A stretch of 64,000 bases of DNA from Dysidea avara (taxonomy: Eukaryota; Porifera; Demospongiae; Dictyoceratida; Dysideidae): assembly GCF_963678975.1 (NCBI RefSeq), contig NC_089274.1, forward strand, positions 1,724,001-1,788,000. Reading direction: 5' to 3'. The notes under the pieces were generated by a model. That model was given only the letters and a program-made list of their open reading frames with translations. It had not been told where the DNA came from and did not search any database. Below are positions 23,584 to 36,100 of the stretch, in pieces. The number at the start of each line of letters is the position of its first letter. The first letter of the stretch is position 1. The translations under genes were made by a program, and so were the position numbers.

Positions 23584-26500
23584 ATGATCAAAGGGAACAT
23601 CCTGTGGGTGGGGCTGACTGTGTTAGTGGCAGTGTACTCGTTCGGCGGTGTCATCTTGCTAATTGTGGGGCCGTTTGCTGTAGGGTAAGCCAACTAGGGG
23701 TGTTATGTAGCAATGACCTCTCCTAATTAGGGCATTGTTGATTGTCTCCTATCTGAGTTACTATGAAGTTCACCATGGCAACCCTGCAGGACAGGAGACC
23801 ATGGAAATGTGTACTGGACTTATTCAAGTAATGTCATGTGATATCGATAGCACGTTATTGTACTTTAACGAGACCATAAAACAAACATTTAGTGAACCTG
23901 AATTTCCACGAATTATAGCATGAATTCACCAATCATTGTTATTTAAAGACTTCACAGTGTAAAAAGCAGTGACAGACAAAAGATTGTACAATGAAATAAA
24001 CTAGCTGTAAAAATTACACTGATGGAACACTGGCATCCTGTGCCAGTATCCAAAAACTACATTATTTGTAATTACATAGCTGAATGGTGAATTTGGCATA
24101 TTTTGTCTGATTCGCCTGTTTACAGTACCCAGTTGAAAAATATGGAATTGCACTGGGTTGTATATCTGTTGTAGGGTGACATTAGAGTTTTCAAGAAGAG
24201 ACAAAAAGTGGACCAACGATTAACTGGTGCTAAGCTAGTTGATGAGCAACTACAAAAGGTGTGACGTCATGCTGAATGTGATAGTTATTGTTGTGTGTTA
24301 TTCACAGCTGGTAACATATGGTGTCAGAGATTTCGTGGAGTCATGGTATTATGGACACATTAGCAATGACCCACACTTTATTGAGTTAGTACGAGAGTGT
24401 GCCAGTTCGGTTCTCATCAATTTTGCTAGTCGGTAAGTGTCACTTGCTTATGTCATCTATTCTTGATCATGGTCTAAACTGGTGCATAAAGTAATGTTGA
24501 TTTAAGTTTCGAAGCTTTGAATACAATATTCGAATATTGTATGTAGCTACAGTTAGCTATGTGTTAGCTAATGGCATAATTTTGAGGTAATGTGGCTTAA
24601 TTCATTTAACAGTTTTGGCTCCCCTTGGCAAATTGAATTTCCGATGTTGGCATTATAATTCTCCCAGTGTATATTAAACAAGTGACAGCTGGAGAAAGCA
24701 CAAAACAAGTTGTAGCTGCTGCTAAATAACTTCACAACTACAACTACAGCAGTAGTACAAACTTGTGAAAATTCACAGTTTGTCCAGTAACAGTCACAAC
24801 TGCACCTCAACATTAGTGGTAGGTGTGATCATTTGTGGCACAAGCTAATTAACTGGTCAGGGAACTTGTGACTTCATGTACAACCACTTTCTAGTGTCTC
24901 AAACGTAACTGTCCACGTGTGGTGAAAATGGATTCTTGTCTTCTGCTGTAATTTTTCAATTGCCAGGTTGCGCATGTTTATATTCAAACATCACTTACGT
25001 TATTTGAAAAATGCACCCTTTGAACCGTTCAATGAATGTAGTACATTCGTTTATGCATTAGTCTAAACCTCCTTATGGTGCTATTGTTCAGTTAGCAGCA
25101 GAACCTGCTATATATGTACACACAACCTTAAACTGTATAAAGTAGTATTGCAACCTTATCCATCATACTATGGTTATAGATTTGGTTTGTAGCTGTAAAA
25201 TGCAAGTATATGTGTCTGTATCTGATGTACATTACTGTTTGTTGTGTGTTTGTACAATGTGTGATGTGAGCATCACCTTGTGGAGCTAAATGCTGTACTC
25301 TATGATGCACAAATACAGAACTGACATCTTGTCAATATAGATCCAAGACGGTGGAGTGGTTGCCATTCTGCACTCAACGAGTCATTGATGATTTTGTGTC
25401 CCACTTGAGGATATTCCGTAAAGCCTTAAAGAACTGTCAAGAGACTGGTAATGACCTTAATAGTAGTGACCTTTGTTATATGAAGGTCATTTTCAGATCC
25501 TAAGAAGGTCACAGATCTTCTTGAAGATGCATTCTTTGTAGAGGAAGCCAAGACGGATAACCAACTTCGTTTTAAAGAAATTTGTAGCAGTGTTGAAAAT
25601 GAGAAAGGTGTATATTGGGAATCACATATATCATGTGATGTCATGTGTTCCTTTAGCCTACCTTCAATCAATAGCAGAAATGCTACTATACTTGTTATTA
25701 CCAGAGGATGATTTCCAGAATAAGGCATTGTGCTTTATCCTAAGGGTAAGGGCACAAGATATTCCTGAATAAAAGTCACATTCCTCAAACAAAGCTGCTA
25801 CTGTAAGCAACAAAAGTTTGGCGTGACTGAAGTTGGCAAATCAAAGTACCTAACTTAAGTTGCACACAACTTTTGTTGTTGATGGCACATGTAGAATGTG
25901 GAATAAGTTATGAAACTGGTCTATACATTTTGACATGCGACTTCTATTTCAAAGAAAAATGTTTTGTAATTGTGGCACGTGCCTACTATTATGGTAGGAG
26001 GTGCTAGTAGAACAGATACTACTACCGCTAGCTAACCTACTCAGCGATCCTGACTACTTCAATGGCACTGTGGTGATGTTGGTTAGTGTTGTTACATTAT
26101 TTAGTGATGATGTAATGTGACATCATCCTAGTGTCGTGAGTCATCACTGAATCCTGAGTCATTCATTGCAGCCATCAAGTGAGTACACTTACTATATTAC
26201 ATATGTAACCAGCTCATTAAACTATTGTGTCTACTGTGTAGTAGAATGCCGCTATAATCATACATTTCTCCTTCAGTTACTTTGACATTAAGCTTTTCCT
26301 GGCTTGTGACAAGCTCTTTGGCAATATTACTTTTTTTTCAATGTGTAATTTGATTTGACTGGTGACCTACAGTACACCTCAATGACTTGTGTCTTATTAC
26401 AAGTACTCATCTCTCACATGAATAACTTGTTTACAGCACTTGTGATGTCTCCTCCGAGTTATCAACAATTGCTGGGTGCATTTTGCAGGAGATAGAGCGA

Positions 26501-29500
26501 ACTAAGCAACATGGCAGTTCAGGTAGAGACAAGTGTCCTCAGCCAGTGTTGCACTGGTGTTACTCTCATATGAGACTTTGCCAATAGTTGGTACTATAAA
26601 TCTGGAACGTTTAAGTGAAACTTTTCATGTTCACAACTTGGCAACTTTATTCGTGACAGTTACATAAATTGTTTTTATTGTAGCAAATGACAATTGGAAA
26701 TTCACAAAACTAAAGGCTTTTAAGTCAATGTGTTAAAGTTTGCTTGTGTGAACAATTTCAGACTTGCAATATGAAATAGTATCATTATGTCTTAGTATTG
26801 GTCATTCTTTTTTCACGATACCCTAAAAATATGTTGCTGACATGGTCCAGTGCAACACTGGTTCTCCTAAACACTTAACATGTTCACTTTTCTGATAGAG
26901 GAACACCTGGAACAATTGGGGAGTTTAAATTATGTGGCCAAACTTTGTCACACACATTCCACTTCTCAAGACCAGCAGACACTGGACAATGTAAGCTCCA
27001 CTATCGTCATGACACTAGTTGTTACATGTGTGTTGACATTCCTCAGGAATTAGCCGAACTTGGCAATGTTTCACTACCGGTTGTTAGTTTACGTTCCATC
27101 CTCACCAACGATAAAGCATTGTCCTACCTAATTGATTTTTTTTCAGGAGATCCTGTGAAACAAGCCCACGTGAGCTTCTGGATAGAAGCAGAGGTACAAG
27201 AGTCACTCTAGGAGACATTTTTTGTAACAATGTTGTTGCGTACATAGACATTTAATATGATGATGAACCAACTGGTGGACAAGTATGCTAATGATGAAGA
27301 GAACATGGCGGTTAGAATCACATCTTAATAGTTGTATATACATTGGAACATAAGCAAATCTAGGAGATGCTATTAGGTGTATGTCTTAAATGAGAAGTTC
27401 ACTTCCTAAAGCATGATAGAGCCATGTGTTTTCCTTCAATAAACTCCCCATACCAGCCACGTATGACGCTTTGCTTAATAAGTAAGCCCAACATTCTCGT
27501 AAAGAAGGTTTCCAGTATTGTTGAGAACACTGAGCAGCATGTTGACGTGTGTCCACACTTTGTGTAGGAGCTAATGTATGTTGTGTACGATTGATGAACA
27601 TATTAATTTGGCAAATTTTAGTGCTGTTCACCAAAAATATGATCCCGCCAATATACTTTGTTCATGGTCTCACATGATCTACACACAGCCATTTGTCAAA
27701 ATATGATTTATTTAACAGTTTGCCAAATACATTGCTAACCAATCATACCACATAATATGGTTGAAGATCACACCACCAAAAAATTTAGGACCTCTTTATC
27801 CTATGTACATATATGGTTACGCAGGAGACACTCAAGAGATATGCTGCCAATGCCAAAGATATCTTTGAAAATCATTTTTCAGAAGAGGTAATTAGCTGTA
27901 TTGTGCAAACATCACCAGCCACACCCACTGTTATTTGCAGGCTTTCCCACGTCTTGTGTTGTCAGAGGAGACCTTTGATCAGACCCAGAAAGCATTGGAA
28001 ACTGAACCATTACTACCAGACTGTCTAGTTAATGCACAGGATGAGGTATGATATATGTAACTATGTGATGGAACCTCAACACTATCTGGTTAAAGTACAG
28101 GTGTATGTTCTATTAGAAAAAGCTTTGTATTATTATTATAATGTATGGGCTTCGGTTATCCGAACAATTCACTTATCTGAACACTTTTATCATTGCCTGA
28201 GAACAGAGGGGTTCGGATAACTGAGGGTTCATTGTACTTGCAGATATTCCACGTGTTGGAAGGACAGGATTACTATGATGCATTCCTCAAAAGTAGACCA
28301 TACAAAATGTAAGCCTACAGAATTGATTGTGGGTTTAACGACAACATGTACAGGTGCCTGACAAGTCTAGGTATGTTGAGTGACACAGCACAAGTGTCCA
28401 TGGAGCAGTCAATGACAGTGTCTGAACAGAAGGCAAAACTAATGAAATTGAAGGCTCACATTCCAACCTATGTTGAGAAAAGGGAGGGAAAGAAGCCATC
28501 ATATACTTGCTATCGTATTCAAGTCACCTGCCAACATCAGATGGGGCCTGAAGAAACCTTCTTTGTAGAACGTCGCTACAGTGACTTTCATACTTTCCAT
28601 TTACAATTGAAGGCAAAGGTAACATGTTATGTTATAAATGAAGTTCTCAGATAATTGTCCATGGGATTCTATTTAAATTGCCATGAACAGACTTTCATGT
28701 ATTTTTTGTGATTCACAGCATTTTGCAAAGTGTAAACTGTTCATGGGAGAACAGTAATAAAACTATGGTAGCTAGTTAGAAATTTTCTATGGAAATTTTT
28801 TTTTTACTTTTTTGTATTTAGTTAGTAAATACACAAAACTCTGTCCTCAGCTCTATACAAAATATTCTCAATAAGGACTTACTGTATAGCTTATGTGATA
28901 GAGGAGTTCTATTTATCAATTTCTCTTCTCAGCTCAAGATTTTACCACCCAGCCTCACCCTACCCATCCCATGGTCACTTAACAAACATGACCCTGCATT
29001 GAAGGAGTCTAGACGGAAAGGGCTTGATGTATATTTACAAGTGCTGCTGTCCGATGACAAAATTAACAAGAACCCACAATCATTTGAAATGATCATTATT
29101 TTCCTATCAGACTCTTATGTGAGAGAGAACCAGTTCTTGAACAGGAAGGTTGGTTGGTGTTCGTATTATGTACAAAGTGAAATTGTGTTGTATTATGGTC
29201 ACAGATGGATTCCATTACAAGACCATTTAGAGACTTGCGACTGAGGGTAAGTGTGCAATGCCAATACATACCTTGAATAGAACATTCAACTATATACAAC
29301 GAAGTGCTTCTGAATTTCTGTTATTATTTATACAGTAGTTGATTATTGTATTTGACTAACTAGCCTTAGCTTGGTAGATGTGTGTGGAGCACATTTCTAG
29401 CACAAAGATGTCGTAGTGATTTGTGAGTAACTTAAGGCAGAAATATTTGTTTTGTCTCACAAGCTCATAACAATAGGTACTGTTACTTTTTCTAGTCAAC

Positions 29501-32500
29501 TGGCAACTCTCCTGGTCTCATTCGTAAGATGCTTCACTTGCCAGTCACTCCAGTAGCTGAAGAACAGTCTGCACTTCTCTCTGCTGGCTTAGATGAGGTC
29601 AGTATTTACCGTGTATTTATGATATTTAAGGAAATACATGTATTTCAGCAAGATGAGGAGAACATTCCTCTCCAAGTCATGTTAAGACTGATGGATGAAG
29701 TGTTTGAACTGAGACTGAAGTAAGCAACTAACTACAAGTGATGTTAATGTTAGTGTGTACACTGAGACTAAGTCAATATAGCTACACAGTATGTTATTTA
29801 TATGCCTCGTTGACATGCCAACTGTTTACCATTTTAACACAGATGTGACCAAGATCAGAACAGATTTAACTTTTTATGCAGAAAGGCATTGTGTGAGAGC
29901 AAGTTTTGGGATTAGATAAAAGGCCAGAAATAATGAGTGGTCTGCTTTTGCTGGCTGCTTTTCCCAAGCCTAGTGGCAATCCATAAGTGCAGTTTGGGAG
30001 TTCTGGTCAGCCTGGGGATGGCTGTATGTGGCTGTATATGACTGTACAGCTCCGTGGTGTTGAATAAAGATCTGTGCTGTAAATTTCCTTTCATTTAAGC
30101 CAGTTTTGAGACCTGTATGGCCCATAACTTGGCCTAATTCATCCCTACACCTTCTTCAACTTTAAAAAAATAGCCTCTTGCCCCCCTTCCGGGCCCCTGC
30201 CACCCACCTCTTTTAGAGCTCGCCTGTACTCCCACAAGCCATTTGTGATTTTTAGTGATCCAGTGGTGGATCTGTAAAGGGGTTTCAAGCTGAAAAGTAT
30301 AAGGTCATGCTGGTGATTGTGTGAAGTATACTGACCATGCATACAAAGTGTGTATGTGCTAAAGGGGTCTGGGAGCATGAAATTTTTGAAATCTAGATGT
30401 TCTTGGTAATAATTTTAGTGTTATATATAGAAGGCTATACACAGGTATAACTGCCAATGTGCATGTTTTTGTGTGTGAAGTGTTGATCAGCATTTCCACT
30501 GTAACTACTATGAGACATGACATCACAGAATTGGTACTTACCACTGTTAACCATTGCATTGCCAAGTTATCAAATCTAAGTGCCTAATGCAACTTTTAAT
30601 ATTTTATAGGGCTTTACATGTGACTTAGTTATGCAGTGTGACTTATCAGTTACAGTGGGACCTCCATTATCCGAACACCTGTGCGCCAGTTGAATCACAA
30701 AAGTATTCAGATAAGTGAATTTGTTTGATAAATGAAGCCCATTCATTTATGATAGAGAGCTTCATTGAACTACTCTAATAGAACATACACCTGTTGACAA
30801 ATACTCTAATAGAACAGTCACCTCTACCGTTTGGATAGTTGAGGGTTCGGATTATTGAGGTCCTACTGTATAATATCACTAGTGTAATCTATGTAAATAG
30901 CCATTACACAAAGTACACAGGGCTTGTGTAGAGAATGGCGTACAGCCCCAATATCAGTTCATCTTCCCATTGCAGATACAAGGACCTGGTACATGTATAT
31001 CTGCTCAGTTTTACTATTTTTGATTTGCTTTCCTTTGTTCTTATTGTTAAGAGCCTTCATTGTGTGTAGAGAGTAACATATGCTGATGATTGCTCTCATG
31101 TTTCAGGAGTCAAGGCCTTCGACGACATGTCACTCGATTGTTGAAACAGTTCATACGAGCAACATTTGGTGATCGTATCAACCGGCAAATAGTCCAGCAT
31201 ATTGACTGGATGACGTCACCACAGCAGATAGCACAGCAGATTGGTATGCTCTGGTGAGTACAGTAAATCTTTTTAGAATTGAATATGTCACAATCACCCC
31301 ACCCCCACCTCATAGCGACTCCATGTGGCCTGAAGGGTGTAGAGCACCACCTTCACCAGAGAGGAGTGAGACAACTAAACACATCACCAGAGTGATTGCT
31401 AGAGCTAAACTGTTAGGAAGTATGCCAGGTAAGGCTGATTCCTTGTTTCTCATAACCTACAGTTTGTCCTACTGAATTAGTAATTAAAGTAATTAATACA
31501 TGATTTCTGCTATGCATTTGAAGCTAAATTGAAATATAGCAATCAACTATTCTCAGCTACTCTAATATAACACTCAGTTTAAATCATGGAGTACCGTAGT
31601 ACTGTATAGTAGGAATCATGGAGGCTTGCCAAAAATATCACTCAAAACCGGCCTTACTTTTCCTTTACAGCTTTACAGTACTTGTTAGGCATAACCAAGC
31701 CCAAAAATGCCTTCAGAGACCCCAAATCCTTCCAATAAATTTTATTTAACTGAATCTTCTACCTAACTAACCAACTGACACTATGCTCTTTGCTCAGAGG
31801 ACACTATAGATTTTGTTTAGGTTTTATAATGTAGTTAAGTAGGTGTAGCTTGTAAGTAGTTTAGTTTATTGTAATTAGTGTGGTAGTTTATAATTAGCTA
31901 GTCTGTATTCTTTTGTGTAAACCATGGTAACGGAACGGTCAAAAAAAGAAAAAAAACTGATACCTTCAGCCAAGCATGGCTTCACTATGGCGGCTAATGC
32001 TATAGGCTTAAATTTTCTGACATTGCTTCAGCCTGAGATGTGCCTTTTTGTCAACCACAGAAGCTACAGTTAACACATTCTGGACTTTGTCCTCCTTTGT
32101 GTCCCATTTCTTTCTCCACTACTGCACAGGTGATGGTTCGTGGTAACACATGGTGGCTTCAATCACGCAGAGATGCGTTCCTTTGTTTGTAACGGGTAGA
32201 ACAAAGCTGAAAAGGAAGCAGAATGGTAGCATTGCTTTCCAATAATTGATAGTCAGGGCAACCAAAATAGTTGACAAGACCGAAATGACAGGCAAGGGGG
32301 CTTGATTAATTACATGGTAGTGTCTTTGCCCTTGTCCCCAATCTCATATCAAATGGGAAACACCACATTTGTCACATGTACACTAAACTGAATGTATTGT
32401 ACTCAGTGTCAACACAGTTTCTTGGTCTTCCACTCATATACATAGGGAAGCCTATGAGATGTTTCTATTACTGTTCTATTGTTTTAACCCATAGATGACT

Positions 32501-32670
32501 TGCGCAGGTTTATTGGCACCAAGAACTCACAGGAAGGAACCACACAGGTGCTAGAACTGTTCCAATACCAGAGACTAAACAAGAGGATAGTCTATGTGTT
32601 GTTTGAAGGTCTCCTAGAGGCCATATTTGCACAGCACAACATCTCCAGTGTCCTCCAAAAATTGCATTGA
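23584..32670 (+). CDS. SNX13: SNX13-type sorting nexin (PXA-RGS-PX-nexin C), 24 exons
   Basis: Exons deduced from frame, GT-AG sites and family alignment: 23584-23684, 23731-23827, 24175-24258, 24308-24432, 25341-25447, 25497-25607, 25657-25745, 25998-26081, 26132-26178, 26437-26522, 26899-26990, 27047-27193, 27248-27310, 27825-27887, 27941-28045, 28244-28308, 28354-28618, 28933-29148, 29205-29246, 29496-29597, 29649-29719, 31107-31253, 31316-31428, 32495-32670. Phases agree throughout and give 865 residues. Order: two hydrophobic N-terminal segments (about 1-55, membrane anchor), PXA (about 85-275; RLTGAKLVDEQLQK, GVRDFVESWYY), RGS-like (about 345-470), PX (about 515-645; ERRYSDFHTFH), nexin-C (about 700-850; MLRLMDEVFEL, HIDWMTSPQQIA). 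SNX13 family members sit on the endoplasmic reticulum and endosomes and bind phosphoinositides and lipid. Residue matches fit SNX13 better than SNX14/25. Exons 2-3 and 13 (donor GTTAGA) are the least certain. Confidence 0.9.
30653..30868. mobile_element. pogo/Tigger-like MITE in an SNX13 intron
   Basis: CAGTGGGACCTCCATTATCC at the left is mirrored by GGATTATTGAGGTCCTACTG at the right, with TA on both outer sides. This end sequence is typical of the pogo group of Tc1/mariner elements. About 215 bp, no transposase. It carries two ACTCTAATAGAA-type units at 30770-30820. A partial relative lies at 28146-28235 and a single end near 3240. Confidence 0.78.
31595..32420. repeat. Dispersed repeat copy in the last SNX13 intron
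   Basis: Blocks such as GTAGTACTGTATA, AAAATGCCTTCAGAG, CTGAGATGTG and TTGTGTCCCA occur in the same order at 50915-51500. The shared stretch is interrupted by unrelated sequence around 31795-31960. No end repeats or coding region were found. Confidence 0.6.
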
Positions 32671-32844
32671 CTGGCTGTGGTGATCACTTTTTTTATTTGT
32701 AAAGTTTAATATATATACTTTTAATTTATGAATTGAGAAGTAAAAACTGAAGAGTCTGAACTTGAAGACAGCCTCATGCATATATGCACCCATAGATAAT
32801 AGACACTCCACTTGATGCACCAGACTTCATTCCTCTAAGGCATA

Positions 32845-32878
32845 GATTATATATACTACGTACGTAGTATATATAATC
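32845..32878. other. Perfect 34-bp palindrome between SNX13 and the formin gene
   Basis: Centred on CTACGTACGTAG (32856-32867), extended on both sides by TATATA and GATT/AATC. It is followed at 32877-32914 by a second, imperfect hairpin (ATAGATAATAGACA / TGTCTATAATCTAT). Both lie in the 450 bp between the SNX13 stop and the formin start. It could be a small mobile element, a hairpin hotspot or a regulatory element; nothing decides. Confidence 0.85.
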
Positions 32879-33120
32879 ATAGATAATAGACATGAGGTGT
32901 CTATAATCTATGTCTAAAGTGACGCTTTAGTTAGGGATTATAATCGCTCCAATTTGATGAAAGTGGCGCTTACTAGAGGCTCGCCAAACGCATTAGCGCT
33001 AGCCCGGCTGGGCACGAGACTCCCAGAGGCATTACATAAATTAAAATAGGGTGTTACCCTAATCTGGTCACGTTTAGCATTAGTTCGGACTCGTGTCAAT
33101 ACTTAAGATCACTGACGGTC

Positions 33121-36100
33121 ATGGAACACCTTCACAAGTTCTCGTTTGAGGGCAAACCAGCCAAAGCGTGTCTGGAATTCTTCAAGACATCACTGGACTT
33201 CAAAGGTCTAAACAACAGAGTGCAGTCAGCAGACACACAATGGATGGAAGAATTCTTAGACCAAGGAGGACTGGAGATGGTGTTCGACACGTTAGGAACT
33301 CTCACCAGTAAAACATCACGAAGCAGCTTGGCGGCGGATGCGAGTCAGGAACTAGAGTGTGCGCGCTGCATAAAATCCGTCATGAACCATCAGTCAGCTA
33401 TAAATCACATTATTATAGTAAGGAAGAAGTTTGTCAACAAGTTAACAGAAGGTTAGCAGCTATATAAGCTCTTTGTGGCTTAATATCCAGCGGATCTGTT
33501 AGGGTTAACAAGCAACAATGCTCTCATGAAAATCGAAGTATTGGAGCTACTCAGTGCAGTGTGTATGTATTCTGATGAGGGACACCAGTTAGTGACTGAG
33601 GCATTAATCCACTACAAGGTCAGTATCCAGTGTATTTGACTAATGTGGTGGACTAAGTGGGGTATTCCAATTACTAGAGGCTAGTGCTGGAACCCGGCCA
33701 TTGTTATACCATAGATATTAGAGGTTTCCGTAGGCTCTAATATCTATGGTTATACTGCTGGTTGTGGTCGCACGAGACCGAGGTCTCATCAATATTGTAA
33801 TGTATTTAATCATTTAATAATGATGGTTCTCTCTTGTTTCTCATCCCTATGTGTATAGCAAAAACTGTTGTTGGTGGAGTTAACTTAAGCTTGACTGTGC
33901 ATGTGACTGCTATATTAGAGTTGTTAAAACAGAAAGCTTTCGAATGCAACATTGCTGTTGAAAGTGGCCACTTCACAAGCAGTTGTACATAACCAAGTAC
34001 AGTTTGCCTTATATGGCTATTTAGGCTCATGCACACAATATGTGAGATTTGTTAAATTACAGAACTTTCCAGGACCAAGAGTATCAAATGGCGTATTACC
34101 TCATGATTCATGATTGCGTAGAGTAAAACAGATATTTCAGTAATTGTTTGTTCTGTTAATGGTTGCTGTATTACTAAACCAAGTGAAAACATGATGGTAT
34201 TTACAAAATAGCTGATGTTAGGTTCTGGCACTGCCAAACAGATCCCAAAGTTGTGGTAACACACTCGTTTGTGTTACTGCTTTCAAGAGCAAGTTGGAAT
34301 TATCTTGCATGGGTCCTTACTATACTTTTCTTGTACAATAACTGTTGAATACTATAGTTGGTTGAATAACACAAAAAACTGTTGAACTAAGACCCACTGC
34401 CACATACACATTTCAAATTGCCATTTTGTGTTAATGAACAATTACTGAAATATCCACGTATACTACATAATCATTAATCATGGGTAATACACCACTTAAT
34501 ACTCTTGGTTACTATTGTATTCCTGCTTTTACCATTATTTCAGAATGATTTATTATTTGCTTTATCACAAACTCAGCTTGGACAGCAGGTTGATCAAATT
34601 TTTTTGCCCAATGCAAAATGCATGTTATAATTATACAAAGCACAAATTTACAGCCATTAGCATAATTTCTACTGCACATCACTTATTAGGACAAAAAAAA
34701 TCCCCCTATACAATGCCGACTGTACTTCTGCAATAATGCATGTTTATTAATTGCTGATGACACATTATCTTTGGTGAGAAAACTGGAACATCAGTGATCC
34801 CTCAAGTTTCCAGATAACGGAGGTACCATCATATCACATATACATCACATGCACACATTTTATATAATTACCATATAAGGTGATAAGACTTACACATGTT
34901 ATACTGTACAAGTACTAAGTACAAGTCTTGATGATAATGCCGATATTTCAATTACCTCCTCATTTCATTCCAATTCATGCTCCATACTGTAGGCTGTGAT
35001 GAAGAAGAGATTTGTGCACAGTGTGTTAGTTGAGGAGTTGAGAAATGCCGAGACTGATGAGTATCGTGCTGTAATAATAACATTCATAAACTGTCTTGTA
35101 GCTCGTTGTGGTAGTGGAGATGAAAGGTCCAACATAAGACATGAACTTGCTGGTATGGCTTGTTTCAACATCTGTTTATCTTGTCTTAACCTGTTTTTTG
35201 TTTTTTTTTAATTAGTCCTAAATTTTCAGGATGTACTGTTTTCGTTAAGGTTAGTTGTTACATGTTACAACAATACACTCGCCATCCAGTTGTTGAAATA
35301 ACAGGAGCAGTGATAACCACACATTGTTGACTCAGATTGATGTGTTCAATGATGGAGAAGCTCATGATAGAGAGACTGTTGAAGAAGGAATGGATATTAG
35401 TAATCACAGGGATGTGTTCAGAGCAGTGTACAGTAAAGTAAGATTATTACCGATTGACTGATCAACAGTTGATGTGTGGTGATGTGTAGGTGGTTGGTAC
35501 TCCAAATGCTCTATCATTTCTACACATCTTACAACATCTGATGTTACTGGATAGAGATAGTAAGAAGAGTAACATAGTGTGGGAGATGTTGGAGAAGATG
35601 GTATTATCTGCTGTAATGATGAGTGAGGGAAATGAAGATGACAGTAATCAGTTTGTGTCAGCTAGTACAGAGAAGATAAGGAAGGCATTGGCTGAGATCA
35701 GCAATGGTGAACAACCAGTAACAGAAAAAGCTGCAAAAGTAGCCTCTCCTCCACTACATGGAAAAGATGCTGCTCCACAACCTCCACTTCCTGGAGGAGC
35801 ACCACCCCCACCTCCTGGAGGAGCCCCACCTCCACCACCCCCACCTTCTGGAGGAGCTCCACCTCCACCTCCACCACCCCCACCTTCTGGAGGAGTCCCA
35901 CCCCCTCCACCTCTGGGTGGAATAAGTGGGTCAGCTGATGACACATTAAGTAATATTTGCATAGCATGTATCATAGTTGTACAGTGTATCTATTGGATTA
36001 ATACAGGTTCTTACCCTCAATTATTTCAGTTATCAATCAAGTATTGCTCCAAAAAGAAAATGCACATTGTTAACTGGAAGAAGATATCAAGGAACACAGT

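Noticed and set aside
35648-35974. Gly-rich minus-strand frames
   Set aside because: They are the antisense of the proline-rich FH1 coding repeats of the formin gene.
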